A stretch of 64,000 nt of DNA from Sipunculus nudus (GCA_026874595.1 CM049313.1:43490659-43554658); one strand, 5' to 3'. Shown: positions 23,472 through 36,358, counted from the first letter of the stretch. Made by a program: numbers and translations. Notes: generated from the letters alone by a model not told the origin.

Positions 23472-24887
23472 AATAACCGATACAGAGAGCCTCTCTGAGG
23501 GGATGACCCTGGATCTGCACATACATCTGACAGGCTTTTTTTATTATCAATTTCCAGGAACCCTAACAATTCTGCTCAAAATCCCCAGCTTACAAACAAG
23601 CAAACAAGCAAACAGACTAAAATTATAAAACACCATTCTCCTTGGTGGAAGTAATAAACATTGAACAGGTTGTAAAAGTATATCAGTAACTTAAGTAATA
23701 CTATATCACAGCTCTTAACAGACATCTGCCAGCTGGGAAACAAGATTGTCATTTAAATATGGCCATCCTTAGTAAGAAAAACAAGTTTGGGAGCAGTCTA
23801 TACTAGCCTATATACAATATATATTCCAGGAACGGCACAGTGTAACCTTTCTCCTCTGACCTTTGACCAGGACATTTTTTGCACATGGATCAAATGAAGC
23901 TGCCACAGGCTGATGACTGTGTCCCTCCCCTATACAGCAGAGAGCAGGCAGACAAAAACATAACATCCTGCATTAAAACACCAAATGGACAGTTTATCAC
24001 TGGGAATGGCCCATATAAAATGACTAGATTCACTTATTATTGCGGTGAAATGGCCCTGGTTCTAAATGAAAGAGAAATATGCAGCAAGAGGTGTAATAAA
24101 CAAGGGGACAATATCGTGGGGCCTGTGTAGCTGGGACACACAGTAGAATGGCCGATCACAACATCACAAAGATCCCTGCCTCCCAGATGGGAGTTTAAGG
24201 CAGCTATTAAAATAAACTCTGAATGGTACATGGAACATATCAGTTTGGTATGGGCCATATATTATAAACCCTTGAGCAACAAACTTAAATCACGCATTCC
24301 AACATGGTGATATTCCAAGATAATAACAGGGCTTGATTTATTACAGCCTAGCAATTAATATTAATAACATCCATCAACTGTTGATAATTAAAAAACTCAT
24401 GTTTTATGACCCTCAGCTCTAGAGTACCTGTGCAATGTCTTAACACTTTAACCATGATTTATATGGCTGAGATACACTCCAGTAAAGTTCCATTCTTGAC
24501 TGACAAATAAAACTAGTTCAAATGAATAAATGTGATACCATTAACGTTTGACTCTGCCCCGCAGACCCTTCAATGTAGTACAAGCTCAAGCACATTACAT
24601 GTTGCCAAATACAAGGATCAAATGTACTGTCCTTGATATAATGAAAATTAATATGCACAGCTATGAAAACATTTATGACTAAGAGAATTAAACAAGAAAT
24701 TTGGTGTCCAATTCTGTGACACAACATACAGACTGCACAAAAAGATCAATGAATAAGACAATATGTCTTGAGCAGAAAAAAAAAGTAATAATGTTTGCTC
24801 ATTTAACTAATTGTGCAAAGCAGATCTGAGGTCTCATGTCATCATGGTATAGACAGATCATGTGACAGGAAGTCATGAGACACCTAC
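23472..24887. other. Intronic stretch; 23870-24290 complex and possibly conserved
   Basis: 23870-24290 has balanced composition and an 83-codon plus-strand frame (23879-24130) that matches no family I know; it has no splice context on the plus strand. It may be a noncoding regulatory segment. The rest is unremarkable. Confidence 0.35.
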
Positions 24888-25062
24888 CTTTTTCTTCCTT
24901 CACTGTATGAAGACTGGGTGCCAGGGCTCCCATCCCTGGGAACAAGAAGCCTGTTGTACTGGAAGGGGGCAGACCTGGGGGGTGGAGACCCCCGGGGTGG
25001 GGTGGCATTGGTATTGGAGGTGCCCCTGGGGTGTGTGGTGGTAGATGGGCCTGCATCTGGTG
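24888..25062 (-). CDS. TLE/gro: Groucho/TLE co-repressor, glycine/proline-rich (GP) exon
   Basis: This 175-nt minus-strand exon (58 codons plus one base) begins HQMQAHLPPHTPGAPP and contains MPPHPGGLHPPGLPP, the counterpart of the vertebrate TLE 'TPHPSGLQPPGIPP' block, then ends LHTVKEEK plus one G. The GP region links the Q domain to the CcN motif and helps recruit histone deacetylase in the family. The rest (SSTTGFLFPGMGALAPS) is diverged, as expected for a disordered linker, but matches the vertebrate order of a small hydrophobic/serine stretch followed by a charged KDDK/KEEK segment. The acceptor reads 'tggtttgtgttccag' and the donor 'gtaggtg'; the exon enters in phase 0 and leaves in phase 1. 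The region is unusually GC-rich for the window. The opposite strand is also open here but has no family signature. Confidence 0.93.
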
Positions 25063-26145
25063 CTGGAACACAAACCAAACTACATAAGAACATGACAAAG
25101 GCTCAAGCAGGAGAAAAGAATGAAGATCTAACTTACAGATCAATATACATCATCCTAAAACAAATATTTTTCTGAATGTGTTAATGTGTTATCTTAATGT
25201 TGTATTTGTTTTTAGGAAAGGACTGCCCACAGCCTTTAGGTGGCACTGTCTGCAGAATGACAATGCAAATCATCACATGAAAAGATTGATATGTTAACAT
25301 TTTGTCTTCTGATGAATATATGTATAGGAGATTACATGCAGACAACTCGTTACAGGTGTTAAGACATTATAGGGTGAACACGTGCTATAGCAGTCAGTCA
25401 TGAAATCAAACAGTGTGTCTAGCTGTTATGGTGAGGTGTTTGCCCACAAGGAGGAGGTCCGGCTCAGGCTTTTTCGTTTTGGTCAAATGTCCCAGATTCA
25501 GATGCTAGTTATATTCACATATACAAATCTTTATTTACCTGTATCCTTAGATTCTACTTGCATATTACAAGTTTTATTAGTTATATTAGAAGTGTTATTT
25601 TTCATTACAAGATCTAAGCTGACTGTGGTGACATATTTTTTTTCTTGATTGGCACAAGGCCTTTAACAATAATATTTAAATAGTATGTGTTAAAATCACT
25701 ATCATCAGAAAAATCATTAAATATTTATATACATACAGACTAGTAAGCCACCTTTTATCTGAACACCATTTATCTGAAAAATCATCCAAAATTCAAAACT
25801 GACAACCAATTTTCATTATTTATCCAAAATCCTAACAATAAAAAATACATGAACCTAGAATAAAAATGACTTATTTCAAGCACATGTAAAAAGATTAGCA
25901 GTGATGCATAATGAAGATTAATTAGTGCTAATGTTGGTTATGGGCCAACTTCATTCATTTGCATTAATTGATAATTGTTAGTAACCAATACTTGGTGGTC
26001 ATGGTGAATTCTGATGCAATTTCATGATAACTGTTTATCTGAATGGTCATATATCCGTATAAAAACCTTTTCCGCAACATATACATTTATATAACCCCTG
26101 CCCCCAGGTTTTGGCTGAATGACCCTCTATTGAATATACATATAC

Positions 26146-26190
<45 letters not shown>

Positions 26191-27270
26191 CTCAGAACCT
26201 ATCAACTTTCTCTCCATTCTGAAACGTTTCACATCTGGGTTTTACTACGTGTCAGACATTCAAAAACTCCTGTCAAACTGGAGTAGTTGTAACACACCCA
26301 TGCCTTTATTGACATTAAATGTAATAGATCTCAAGTGTTACTGATAAATGTTTGAGCAGGCAAACATAAAAGAACTAATCATATTTGACAGCTGGACTGG
26401 CACTGTGTATCAGGGAAACCCAAAGCCGTGACTCGCTTCACTGTAATAATAAACAAGTATCTAATAATTATCAGCACAGGCGCTACATTTTTTATGTTTA
26501 CTTTGGCATTTTCTAGTACTTATATGTCTGTACTAGGCCTGATTGTAACCAGAATACTGTACAAACACAGATAAGTTGATACAGATTTCACTACTTTTTA
26601 ACCTAGCTTGTGAACATTTAGCTAACTATTAAGATAATCATAATGGTATGAAATTATAAAATAAGCCCATGCCTGTATGCATGAATATACAGCATAATGA
26701 TCACTGAATTCACACATGCATGAGCCTACTTGTATAAGAAATGGGAATAAGAGTTTTCAAAAAGGCCTCATCTGAAAATACTAATTTAAAGATATTTTGA
26801 TTGGTTGAAAGTTATCTTGGTACATATGTTGAAAAAATATCTTGGTATATATACATTCTTACTGGTTGAAAGTTATCTAGGTATAATTTTTCAAGCAGAT
26901 ATAAAATGAACATATTTTTAAGGATATTTTTACTCACTCGCATATTTTTTTTTCAAATAAAATGCTGCTTACACAGGCAAGAATATGTTCATCATCCATG
27001 CATACAGCAATGTACATGGTCTTTTAACTGATCAAAAGTTTTGACATGCTGGAGGCAGCACTATTTATCATATTGATTTTGGTCACCTTTTTGTTCATGA
27101 TTATTTAAATATGTGATAACAATAAACAATCAAATTGATAATGGAGCACTAAAAAGTCTTCCCAATAAAAGACTAATTTACACAGTAGACCTAAGATTAC
27201 AGTGTACAAGATGGCAGCTGCACCTGGTATTATCACAACAGCTAAGAATCATCACATTAACCAAACTAGA
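25063..27270. other. Intronic stretch with a TA microsatellite
   Basis: Mostly unique AT-rich sequence. A (TACA)n/(TA)n microsatellite lies at about 26136-26188. 26380-26490 is more complex ('gccgtgactcgcttcactg', 'aataattatcagc'). Open frames at 25400-25648 and 26047-26232 are not supported as genes. Confidence 0.45.
26136..26188. repeat. TA-rich microsatellite
   Basis: 'atacatatacatatacatata' passes into a pure (TA) run of about 15 dinucleotides and then 'tgtatatata'. Confidence 0.9.
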
Positions 27271-28980
27271 TGTGTCGGAACGACACAAATGCCCCCCGCC
27301 TTGGGCAAATTAGAAACATTTGTAAAATTTGGAAAATTTTTTAAGTTCAGGAGGTGTCGTATGGTCAAAAGTAGGTCAACAAGGGCAAAATGCAAACTCG
27401 ATCTGTAACGGGTCATTATCAAGCAACAAACCAAAAATCATGCCAGTATATGCAGGCATTGTGAAAAAAAGTCCATACATGTGCATTTTCCATAAAAATT
27501 TCTGTCATTCATGAAATTTTCTATGTTTAGGAGCCGTAAAACAATGAAAAGTAGGTCAACCGGGATGAAACGCAAACTCGATCTGTAACTGTCATTATCT
27601 GCCCACACAAAAAAAATCAGGGTGGTATCTGCAGGCATTGAGGAAAAAAAGTCAGTACATATGCATTTGTTATGAAAATTTATATTTTTCATGAAACTTT
27701 CTATGTTCAGGAGCAGTCAAATGGTCAAAAGTAGGTCAACTGAGACAAAACAAGAACTCGATCTGTAACTGGTCATTATCTGCCCACACACCAAAAATCA
27801 GGCCTGTATCTGCAGGCACTGCGAAAAAAAGTCCATACATGTGCACCTTTTATGAAATTTTCTATGTTAGAGCACCGTCAAACGGTCAATTATAGGTCAA
27901 CTAGGACAAAACGTGAACCTGATCTGTAACTGGTCATTATCTGCCCACACACCAAAAATCAGGCCAATATCTGCAGGTATTGTGAAGAAAAGTCTGTACA
28001 AGTGTATTTGTCATGAAAATATATATATTTTACATGAAATTTTCTATGTTCAGGAGCCGTAAAACAGTCAAAAGTAGGTCAACTGGGACGAAATGCGAAC
28101 TCCATCTGTAACTGGTCAATATCTGCCTACACACCAAAAATCAGGCCAATATCTGCAGGCATTGCGAAAAAAAGTCCGTACATGTGTATTTGTCATGAAA
28201 TTTCATATTTTTCATGAAATTTTCTTTGTTCAGGAGCCGTAAAACGATCAAAAGTAGGTCAACCGGGACGAAAGCGAACTCAATCTGTAACTGGTCTATA
28301 TCTGCCAACACACCAAAAATTAGGCCAATATCTGCAGGCATTGCGAAAAAAAGTCTGTACATGAGTATCTGTCATGAATATTTTTATTTTTCATGAAAAC
28401 TTCTAAGTTTAGGAGCCGTAAAACGGTCAAAAGTAGGTCAACCGGGACGAAACGTGAACTCGATCTGTAACTGGTCTATAACTGTCCACACACCAAAAAT
28501 CAGGCCAATATCTGCAGGCACTGCGAAAAAAAGTCCGTACATGTGTATCTGTCATGAATATTTCTATTTTTCATGAAAATTTCTAAGTTTAGGAGCCGTA
28601 AAACGGTCAAAAGTAGGTCAACCGGGACAAAATGCGAACTCGATCTGTAACTGGTCTATATCTGTTCACACAAACTAAAAATCAGGCCAATATCTGCAGG
28701 CACTGTGAAAAAAAGTCCGTACATGTGTATTTGTCATGAAATTTCATATTTTTCATGAAATTTTCTATGTTCAGGAGCCGTAAAACGGTCAAAAGTAGGT
28801 CAACCGGGACGAAACGCGAACTTGATCTGTAACTGGTCTATATCTGCCCACACACCAAAAATCAGGCCAATATCTGCAGGCATCGCGAAAAAAAGTCCGT
28901 ACAACTGTTTGATTTCGGAATGACGGAAGGACGGAAGAACGGAATGATGGACATGGGTAAAACTATATGCCCCGGCCACT
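27271..28980. repeat. Tandem-cored mobile element with nine about 180-bp units
   Basis: The left end has the hairpin TGTGTCG-gaa-CGACACA (27271-27287) followed by 'aaatgccccccgcc'. Nine units follow, each with 'GTCAAAAGTAGGTCAACCGG', 'GAACTCGATCTGTAACTGGT', 'AATATCTGCAGGCATTGCG' and a 'TTTTCATGAAATTTTC' segment. They are marked by 'aggtcaac' near 27371, 27550, 27729, 27890, 28071, 28253, 28432, 28612 and 28794. The right end is 'gacggaaggacggaagaacgg' then 'actatatgccccggccact'. This has the same plan as the element at 1921-3785. Open frames inside (27252-27692, 28141-28396) are repeat by-products. Confidence 0.9.
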
Positions 28981-31226
28981 AAATCAGCAATAACCTATTT
29001 GTGAAAGGGAACTTTTTAAAGAAAATTAAACTTCAGGAATAAGACGCCTGATCTACAAAGTTCATTAATAATCTAGCCTCATTTTGATTTTATGTATATT
29101 GTCCAGGTGACCACAGTTGATCATTTAAACCTTCAGAGGTAAAAGACTTATATCATATATATATATATATTATTTTATTGTAATAAATAATATAAGATCT
29201 TTCATACTATCTGTTTACAGGGAGAGTGTTAATACAATCAGAGACCACAAATTCACCTCCACACACTTTCTGGATAATAAGATCTGGCATAATACTGGTA
29301 TCCTGATCAAACTTTGACGTGTGGTATACTGTGGTTGCCTTTTTATTAGCGATGATTTTGCGATTTTCGGGAATATGAAATTATTGCAAATATTAAATGC
29401 TTGGGAATAAAATGCCTCATCAACTAAGATGAACAAGAGTGGATTAGTTATCCCACCTCTGGAAACAACATAATCAGAAAGCTAATCAGTATTGAAACAT
29501 GCTGTAATCACATGAAATATATCAACTGTTACACAGGTCATAAGTGAATGACTGAACAAGAAATGAGTAAGAAATTGTAGGATTTGTTGTGAATTTAAAA
29601 TCAATACAAATACAATACATGTATACTGCTGTACTTAAGATGGTGTATGTTCTGGTACAATCGCAAAAATGGAACCCTCGGGAAAAGCTCAAAATGAAGA
29701 AATCGCAAAATTTCAGCCTTGCAAATATAAAGCCAACCATAGTATACACACAAAAACTCAAAGAATAGAAGCTGAGAGAAATGCGTCAAGGATCACCAAC
29801 TTCCTTGTTGCATCAAAGGTCAGACCTGCCTGCCAGTACTATGGCAGCAACAATACCATTGAATGGCAATATAGCCTAGCTGCTGGCTATAATAATCACA
29901 AACACCCCCACCCCCTTCTCCCAATAGTAAAGAATCCTTCAGGCAAAACATTTTGGTGATTCAGAATACCTACAAAGATTGTTCCATGGGTGTTAGCTCT
30001 AATTTTCCACAAGAATTCATTAAAATCAATTGGTAAGTTTTTTGTTTTAAGTTACTAACAAACCAACTAACCAATCTAGATGAAAACATAGAACCTCCAA
30101 GCAGAAGTAAAATAAAACACCCCATCAAAACAGGTGAGCACTCATATATATCATGAGAGCAGTAGTCCTCACGCCTGTGTTGACAGATGAGTTATTCATG
30201 AAACATGGTTCACTAATCTGCAACCTCTCTGTGCCAGTTATTAAGCCCTATCCAGGCAGCATGGATTAATTATCGTCCAATCATGAGTTTATTGTCAGGG
30301 TAGAGACTCTAATCATAACTGCAACTATGTAATGAGAACCAGATCAGGTTGTGTTCAAAATTTATGGACAAATATAAATTAATATAGCATATAGGTTTCC
30401 TGTAAGATCAGGAAAATGAAAGTGAAACACTAAATGTATTTGGAAACAATACTGAAAAAAATATTAATATCCATTATTGGTTATTGATTTTCAATAAATA
30501 AGAACTGCATGTGTATCAGGAGACACACTGATAGATTATTTGACCAGTTATTGATCAGATTATCAATGAGTTATCAATTTTTTCTGCATTTAAAACTGCG
30601 ACATAGCCATTGAGGCAATAGCAGGAGTGCAACGTTTTGATCAAGACAATACAACGGAAGAGTGTGTCGGCTTTTCTTAATTGCTCTGCAAAATTACCAC
30701 AGACTCTCATAATCCTTGTTGCAGTGTTTTAAGTGTGTAACATATTAAGAATACACTAAAATTTGTTTGCTTATATTTATTTTTTATGTTGGCCATCAAT
30801 AGTTTGACCTTTGTCAGAGCCATCAATAATCATGAATCTTATCAGAGTAATCATTAAGCAAACTGATTTTTGTCTGAGTAACTGATCATCATATCGGTCC
30901 ATTGCATCAACAAAATTATCAGTACTTCACACTGGCCCCAGTCAGAAGGATTTAAATGCATGTTAACAGATTTGGTGCAACTGGTTCTGATCCAGGACAC
31001 TGCATGAGTTTTAAGAAGCCAACATTATGCCAAAGTATTTAAAATCATATTTATAAATAGTAAATCATCAAAGGTCAATTCCTGGTAAACAGAAGCAATT
31101 CAAGACATTCTGAATTTTAGTCATTAGAGCACACAGGTCAGCAGTCACTGGTTATGAATATGCATGCGGATGGATTCAAGTTGTGGGTAATGGTCTTACC
31201 GGATCTTTTTTCCAGGGTATACTCAC
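28981..31226. other. Intronic stretch; 30170-30320 is a candidate regulatory segment
   Basis: A short TA run lies at 29153-29172. 30170-30320 is complex, with 'ggattaattatcgtccaatc' and 'tgagtttattgtcagg', i.e. several homeodomain-type cores in about 50 bp. Nothing else was recognised. Open frames at 29522-29959 overlap on both strands and look fortuitous. Confidence 0.4.
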
Positions 31227-31301
31227 CCCGATGATAGCATTCAGTTCTGTCATTGTAACCTGTTTTGCCCTCTCCACTGCTGCTGCTACCTGTTGTTGGT
31301 G
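31227..31301 (-). CDS. TLE/gro: Groucho/TLE co-repressor, end of Q domain ([14 protein letters not shown]...LNAIIG)
   Basis: This 75-nt minus-strand exon encodes 25 residues: [20 protein letters not shown] followed by NAIIG. It corresponds to about residues 101-125 of human TLE1 (HQQQVAQAVERAKQ...) and closes the glutamine-rich tetramerisation domain. Differences I can see against the vertebrate sequence are Ala for Gln after QVA, and Thr for Ala in VTMTEL. The acceptor reads 'gttattttccag', the donor 'gtgagt', and both boundaries are phase 0. Vertebrate genes carry extra glutamines after AIIG; here the next exon starts HQMQ instead. Leaving AIIG the chain passes into the flexible glycine/proline-rich region. 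Confidence 0.97.
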
Positions 31302-33590
31302 CTGGAAAATAACAATTATTATAAATATTAAATATTGTCAATATTAAAACTATTATATAATAAAGAACACAACAGTACTGTAAATCATAGGTCAAGATGG
31401 TCTCAGCTTCATAAATGTCTCTTTAAATGAAGAAGAGATTCAAAATCTAACTATGATCCCATGTGTCACCCTCCATGGTTGGATCACAGCCAGGTCAGTA
31501 CCAGAACAAAGGTGGCCCTACATATTTGTGAATGGCCACAGCCTTCAGCTGAGATAAAGATATTGTTTATCTCATTTTGGAGAAATACTCCTTGACATTT
31601 TTTACAATATTTATTATATTATGGTGAACCAGATAACCTGCAAATGTTACTGAGTGATTCTTGGGTGTTATTCAAACCCTCAACAAATTTCATCAAACTT
31701 CATTCACAACTTTTGCTTTTTGTTAAGTTGCGAATAGATCCATCAACCAACCAACTGAGGGGAATACTGAATACTGATGGAGGTATATTAACTTCTAAGC
31801 AGTCCATATGATCATGGATCAATGCTATGATCATGGATCGAATGTGACAAGATCCATCAATGAAGATATTAAGTATTCTTGGAGGAGTACAGTTGCTGAC
31901 GCCAGATGAACACTTTAAAAATCTTGCACCATTAGATATTATGTTAGAGACAGATAAACTGCATTAAATCAAATCCATAGGATTTAATACCTAAAGTTGT
32001 TAACAAAATGCTGTTGAACAAGACTGGAACAGTTTATTTAGGTCGATTATTGGAATATGATGATACAGTAGATTTTTAAAGTACCAACTTATTAATGAAT
32101 ATGCATGTGTCAGTGAAATATATCATTAAATAACCTTTCTTTAATATGAACAAAAATCTAAATGAATGTAACAGAGGAATGATATTAGGCTGTTTCTCAA
32201 GGCATGTGGTGTCAAATATGATCACATTTTTTAAGTTTCTGTCACACTAAAATTTGTCTGAAACACCAAGGTGCCAGAAAACAATAGTTGGTAATTTAAT
32301 TAAATATGCAACTGATGAAAAAAGGTTTAGCGAGATATAAAGCATGCTGCAAGTCTATCACACCATATAGCACAGAGATTAATATAGAGATCAGCACAGT
32401 AATCATTATACTATCCCCATTACCATGGGTTGAGAGATTACATGTTATCATCATGTTTGTGATCACTAATGAGGCTGCAAGAGAAATTATCTAAACAAAA
32501 TTAAGCATACACAATCAAACAGAATTACACTGACAAAATTTTCTGATGTAACCTGCACACCCTCTCGGCCAACCTATTAATAATCTGTGTACACAGGCTG
32601 GAAATGGGAACAGTTTTTTTTCACAAAGTTGAGCAGCTCTGTTGTTTCAAGACCGAATGAGTCAATATCCCGATTGACACCGTCAGTACCCTTTTCTGTG
32701 TGATGTTTGACCTGTTAAAATAGGTCTACAGAATGTAAAACATCTCTGTTTGTTCTACCAATACATCGCAATGTTGTCTCTGTGGATTGATCCAGCAATA
32801 GGTAAACATTCATGAATGTGATGTTAGGTTTAAACCAAATGAATACAGGACAGGGCTCACTTAAAGCTCCGACCCTGAAGTTATGGTTTTGGCTTACTAA
32901 GCTTAGATCATACACCCCTTGTTTCTAAGATAGTTTTCTGCTTGGTGAACTGTGTATTTTTCTTGGTGTGACACCTGCTTTCAAATTTCCTTATTAAGCT
33001 CTGCTTTTGTGTCAGAGACCGGCTTCTACTTACAAGACACTGACCACTTATTGACAGGCCACATCTGCTTGACAGCACCTTTCTCTTCCCCCCTCCCCCC
33101 CCCCCCTCCAAATGAGACTCCCTACATTCCTGGTTTCACCTGTCTTACACATATACCTAACTCTGACCTCTTCTACTGATTTCTGAGACAGGCCTTTACT
33201 TTCTAAATTTTTCCCCTTGTTTCTAGGTGAACTTGCGCTTATTTTATTTGTTTTTAAGACAGATTTGCTTTCTTCACTCTTCCCTAGGTTCCAAGAAACC
33301 TTTTTATAAGTTAAGAAAATGCTTAATAAGGTCTGACCTTCTTTCTGAGTCTTGCTAGTGCTGGTTTTTAATTATTTTTGGTGGAGGAAAGAGACTTAAT
33401 TTTTATGCTTTATGTTCATCTGGAGGATTCCATTTGAGATTTGGATTACATGACAGGAGAGCTGCAAAAAATGTCCTTCATTTTCGGACTGGTGTTAACA
33501 AGGCCCAATGACTACAGCACGTTTGGGTCCTGGATGGGGCGAACCCCTTTTTGCAGCCACCTCAACCTTTCTTCAAGGGTTTTAGACCAA
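31302..33590. other. Intronic stretch, mostly unique
   Basis: No exon or clear interspersed repeat. A C-rich tract lies at 33088-33108. Overlapping opposite frames at 32908-33179 result from this C/G tract and are not supported as genes. Confidence 0.45.
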
Positions 33591-33705
33591 TTTAGGCAGT
33601 CTGGACCCCCCCCTTTTTCCCACACCTGCAGACCTCTTCTTTAGGTTTTGTTGTTAGTACTCCTGGGCTGGACCCCTCCTTTCATAAATCCTGGATCTGC
33701 CCACT
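33591..33705. mobile_element. hAT-like element fragment (AAATCCTGGATCTGCCC end)
   Basis: The stretch 'cctgggctggacccctcctt' then 'aaatcctggatctgccca' matches 52255-52311. Read on the other strand the end is TGGGCAGATCCAGGATTT, resembling the CAGGGGCGGATCCAGGA ends common in hAT miniature elements of marine invertebrates. Left boundary not resolved. Confidence 0.45.
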
Positions 33706-36358
33706 GCGGATTCCTGCTCCTCTTTCAAATCCCATTCTGACATTTAATAAATCTGCCTCTGTTTATATATGTGTGTGTATATCTGATAGCCATATAAATA
33801 TACTGTGTTAAAACCTGTATGGACTACATTTTTTAAATGCAGAATTTGAGCTGTATATAAATTTATAGGGACACAAGATATGGTATAGGTATATATTGTG
33901 TAAATAACTGGTGAGTGAGATGGTGATATTAACTAAGGAAAAAGCTGAGCAGATGACTGTGGTATGGCTGCTTATCAGATTAACAGTCAGGTGGGGAAAA
34001 ACAAAGATGGCCTCTACAATTTATTAAAGAAAAGAAAACCTGAGGAGTCGATCTGTTACAATAGAGACAGCTTTTATAAATTAGTCAAACTGTACTTGAG
34101 GCACATGTTAAATCATGACTGAAAAACGTGATATTGCAACGGGTGTTATTTTCGGCTACTATCTTTGATTACATGCTTAACTCAAGCTGGTGCCAGCCTG
34201 GATAAAATTGTCCTCATCTACAAACATTTAATCTGCAGCTTAGTGTTGAGAGTACGCTGTACGTCTGTCTTGCAGTCAGTCTGAGTCAGTCGATACAGCA
34301 CGGCAGTGATTACTACAGGGGCTGTTGTAACCTGTATCCGCAGCCCTCCCTGATAACCTGTGTACTGTTCATTAGTGCTGTTACAGCTTGTCTGGAACAG
34401 AGGCTCCGCACACCTGGTTCCAACAGGTGCATTTATACCAACATGGGATGATGGTGCAGGATCAGCCTCACATATATTGATTCCTTCTCTACTATTGAAC
34501 CCAATTGTAATCTATAGGCTCTACTGCTGTAGGCCACCCCTTGGTATTCTGATTACTATCTGATCCTCAGATCACATGATCTCCCTCCGCCCCATTCATT
34601 TTGGCCCAATCAATAGCCACTTGAGGATTTGAATGCACTGGCACTCCAACCCTCTCCAGCATGAAATAGAAAGCCAGCCCTTGACAAGTAGAAGCTGAAT
34701 TGGCACTCCAAACACTGTCAAAAACAGCCTGCGCATGTGATGGCCTGGAAAGGCTGGAAACACACCATGGAGTATCTCCCCTCAGAGTATCTGTTCACAG
34801 TATGCCATAACATCACTCTCCACACAGTGTGATATAAGCTAGGATGTTGAAATGTCAATATCCTCCCTAGTGTAGTAAGTCTTGGCCTAGCAGGCAGCCA
34901 TTTTGGCGTAATGGTTCCCCCACTTGTGCAGTGTGTAACACCTCATCAATACCCATCGTTGGCTGGTTTTTATGCCGCACGAGTAGAGATGATATTACTT
35001 CTGCACCACACTGCCTCATTCATCAATGTATCAGCATTAAAACAACCCCTGGCTCCTGGCTACATCTGCTTTTTCCTGGCCTGTGTTTACAGTCTTCATT
35101 CCAAATCCATTTCAGGAAAAGTAAACACATCATTTTTTTACATACTTTTTTTTATTATTTTCCAGAATGTTGTCTGGCCTTCTTGTTTAATCAGCACTTG
35201 TTCACTCTTCCATCTGCCGTCTATTCTTTGTGCAGCACACAACACAGAAGTTAATTAAATTGCACTTTCTATAAGATTATATCCATAAAAACAAGCTTCT
35301 GAAATATGGCCTCTGACAAAGACTAATATACAAATGTGGAAAAAAATACCAATACAGAAATTCAACATTATTATCATGGAGAGTACAACAATAATAAATC
35401 AAGACACAGAGATTAAATCTATACTTGGCATGGTAGCCAAGCCAACTAAAATTTAATATAAGATACTGGCTATCATGTAATTTTTAAAGCAAAATGCCAT
35501 ATTTCACTGTGACTAAAGATAAGCTGAAAATTTGCATAATGTAAATTGGTTGGCCACACTGGGCTGTCAATCATCCCACACCTGTGGGCCAATCAGAATA
35601 GAGCACTATTTTCAACCTTCTGTGCATGTTTACAATGTGTGAAAAGCTATCAATATGTAGTTGGGCCCCATTTTGATAATTGGTTAATTACTCAATGACA
35701 AAGACTGCTTTGTAGCTTCATTATACATTTATTTTGGTGGCCTTACCACTGGAAATACAGAATTGTTCAGATTGCTTTTGCACAGGTCTGTGACCTGTAA
35801 GTGTTTCTCTTTATTGTGTAAAGATAACTAAAGGATAAAGCCATTAGGCCAAAACCTAAAACTAAACTGTTTAAAAAATTGGACAAAAATGAATGATCAG
35901 AGAGCATTTTTTAATTAATTTTCACTCAAGACAAAATTCTTGAAATAATTAATTTATTGCAAACTGGCACTGGGGGTAACAAATTCTGATGAAGTTCTGG
36001 AAATGGTGTTCATGAAAATTAACCCATTGTGGAACATGTATGAAAAAGCAGCATTTCCTTGCATAATGTTTTCTTTTGCAGGGATTGAGGCAAGAGTAAC
36101 AAGTGGCAACATTACTAATGACTTGATGCTAATTCACTTCACAAAAAAGATTCAATAAAAATTAGTACTAGAAGTGATTTCATAGCACTAAATTTTTTGT
36201 GTGTGGCCTTATAGACCCTGGATTCAGCAGAAGACTTCATAAAATGCACCCTATAATGTAAAGGTTGTTTTAATTTGTTAAAGTTATTTTGTCTCCATTA
36301 CAATTTTCAAAGAAAGTACCTTTTGTATATTAAGAACAGAGAAAATATCTCAACTGAC
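33706..36358. other. Intronic stretch, mixed composition, candidate regulatory parts
   Basis: 34130-34800 is more GC-rich and non-repetitive but shows no protein family in any frame. The 115-codon plus-strand frame at 34911-35258 has an equally long overlapping frame and is not supported. 35500-35640 is listed separately. Confidence 0.4.
35500..35640. promoter_or_regulatory. Candidate enhancer with PBX-MEIS composite and octamer sites
   Basis: CTGTCAATCA at 35564-35573 is the exact reverse complement of TGATTGACAG, the classic PBX-MEIS/PREP composite site. An exact octamer ATTTGCAT lies at 35530-35537, a CCCACACCTGTGGG palindrome follows at about 35576-35589, and then a CCAAT box. Clustering supports a regulatory call but there is no functional or comparative evidence here. 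Confidence 0.35.

Noticed and set aside
23879-24130. 83-codon plus-strand frame next to the GP exon
   Set aside because: Protein-like composition but no family I know, wrong strand for Groucho and no nearby acceptor/donor pair. Kept only as a possible noncoding conserved segment.
33591-33705. Complete hAT element
   Set aside because: Only one convincing end was found and no matching 8-bp flanks, so it is reported as a fragment.
34911-35258. 115-codon and 107-codon overlapping plus-strand frames
   Set aside because: Two different frames of the same strand are open over the same bases, which points to low stop density rather than coding; no family signature.
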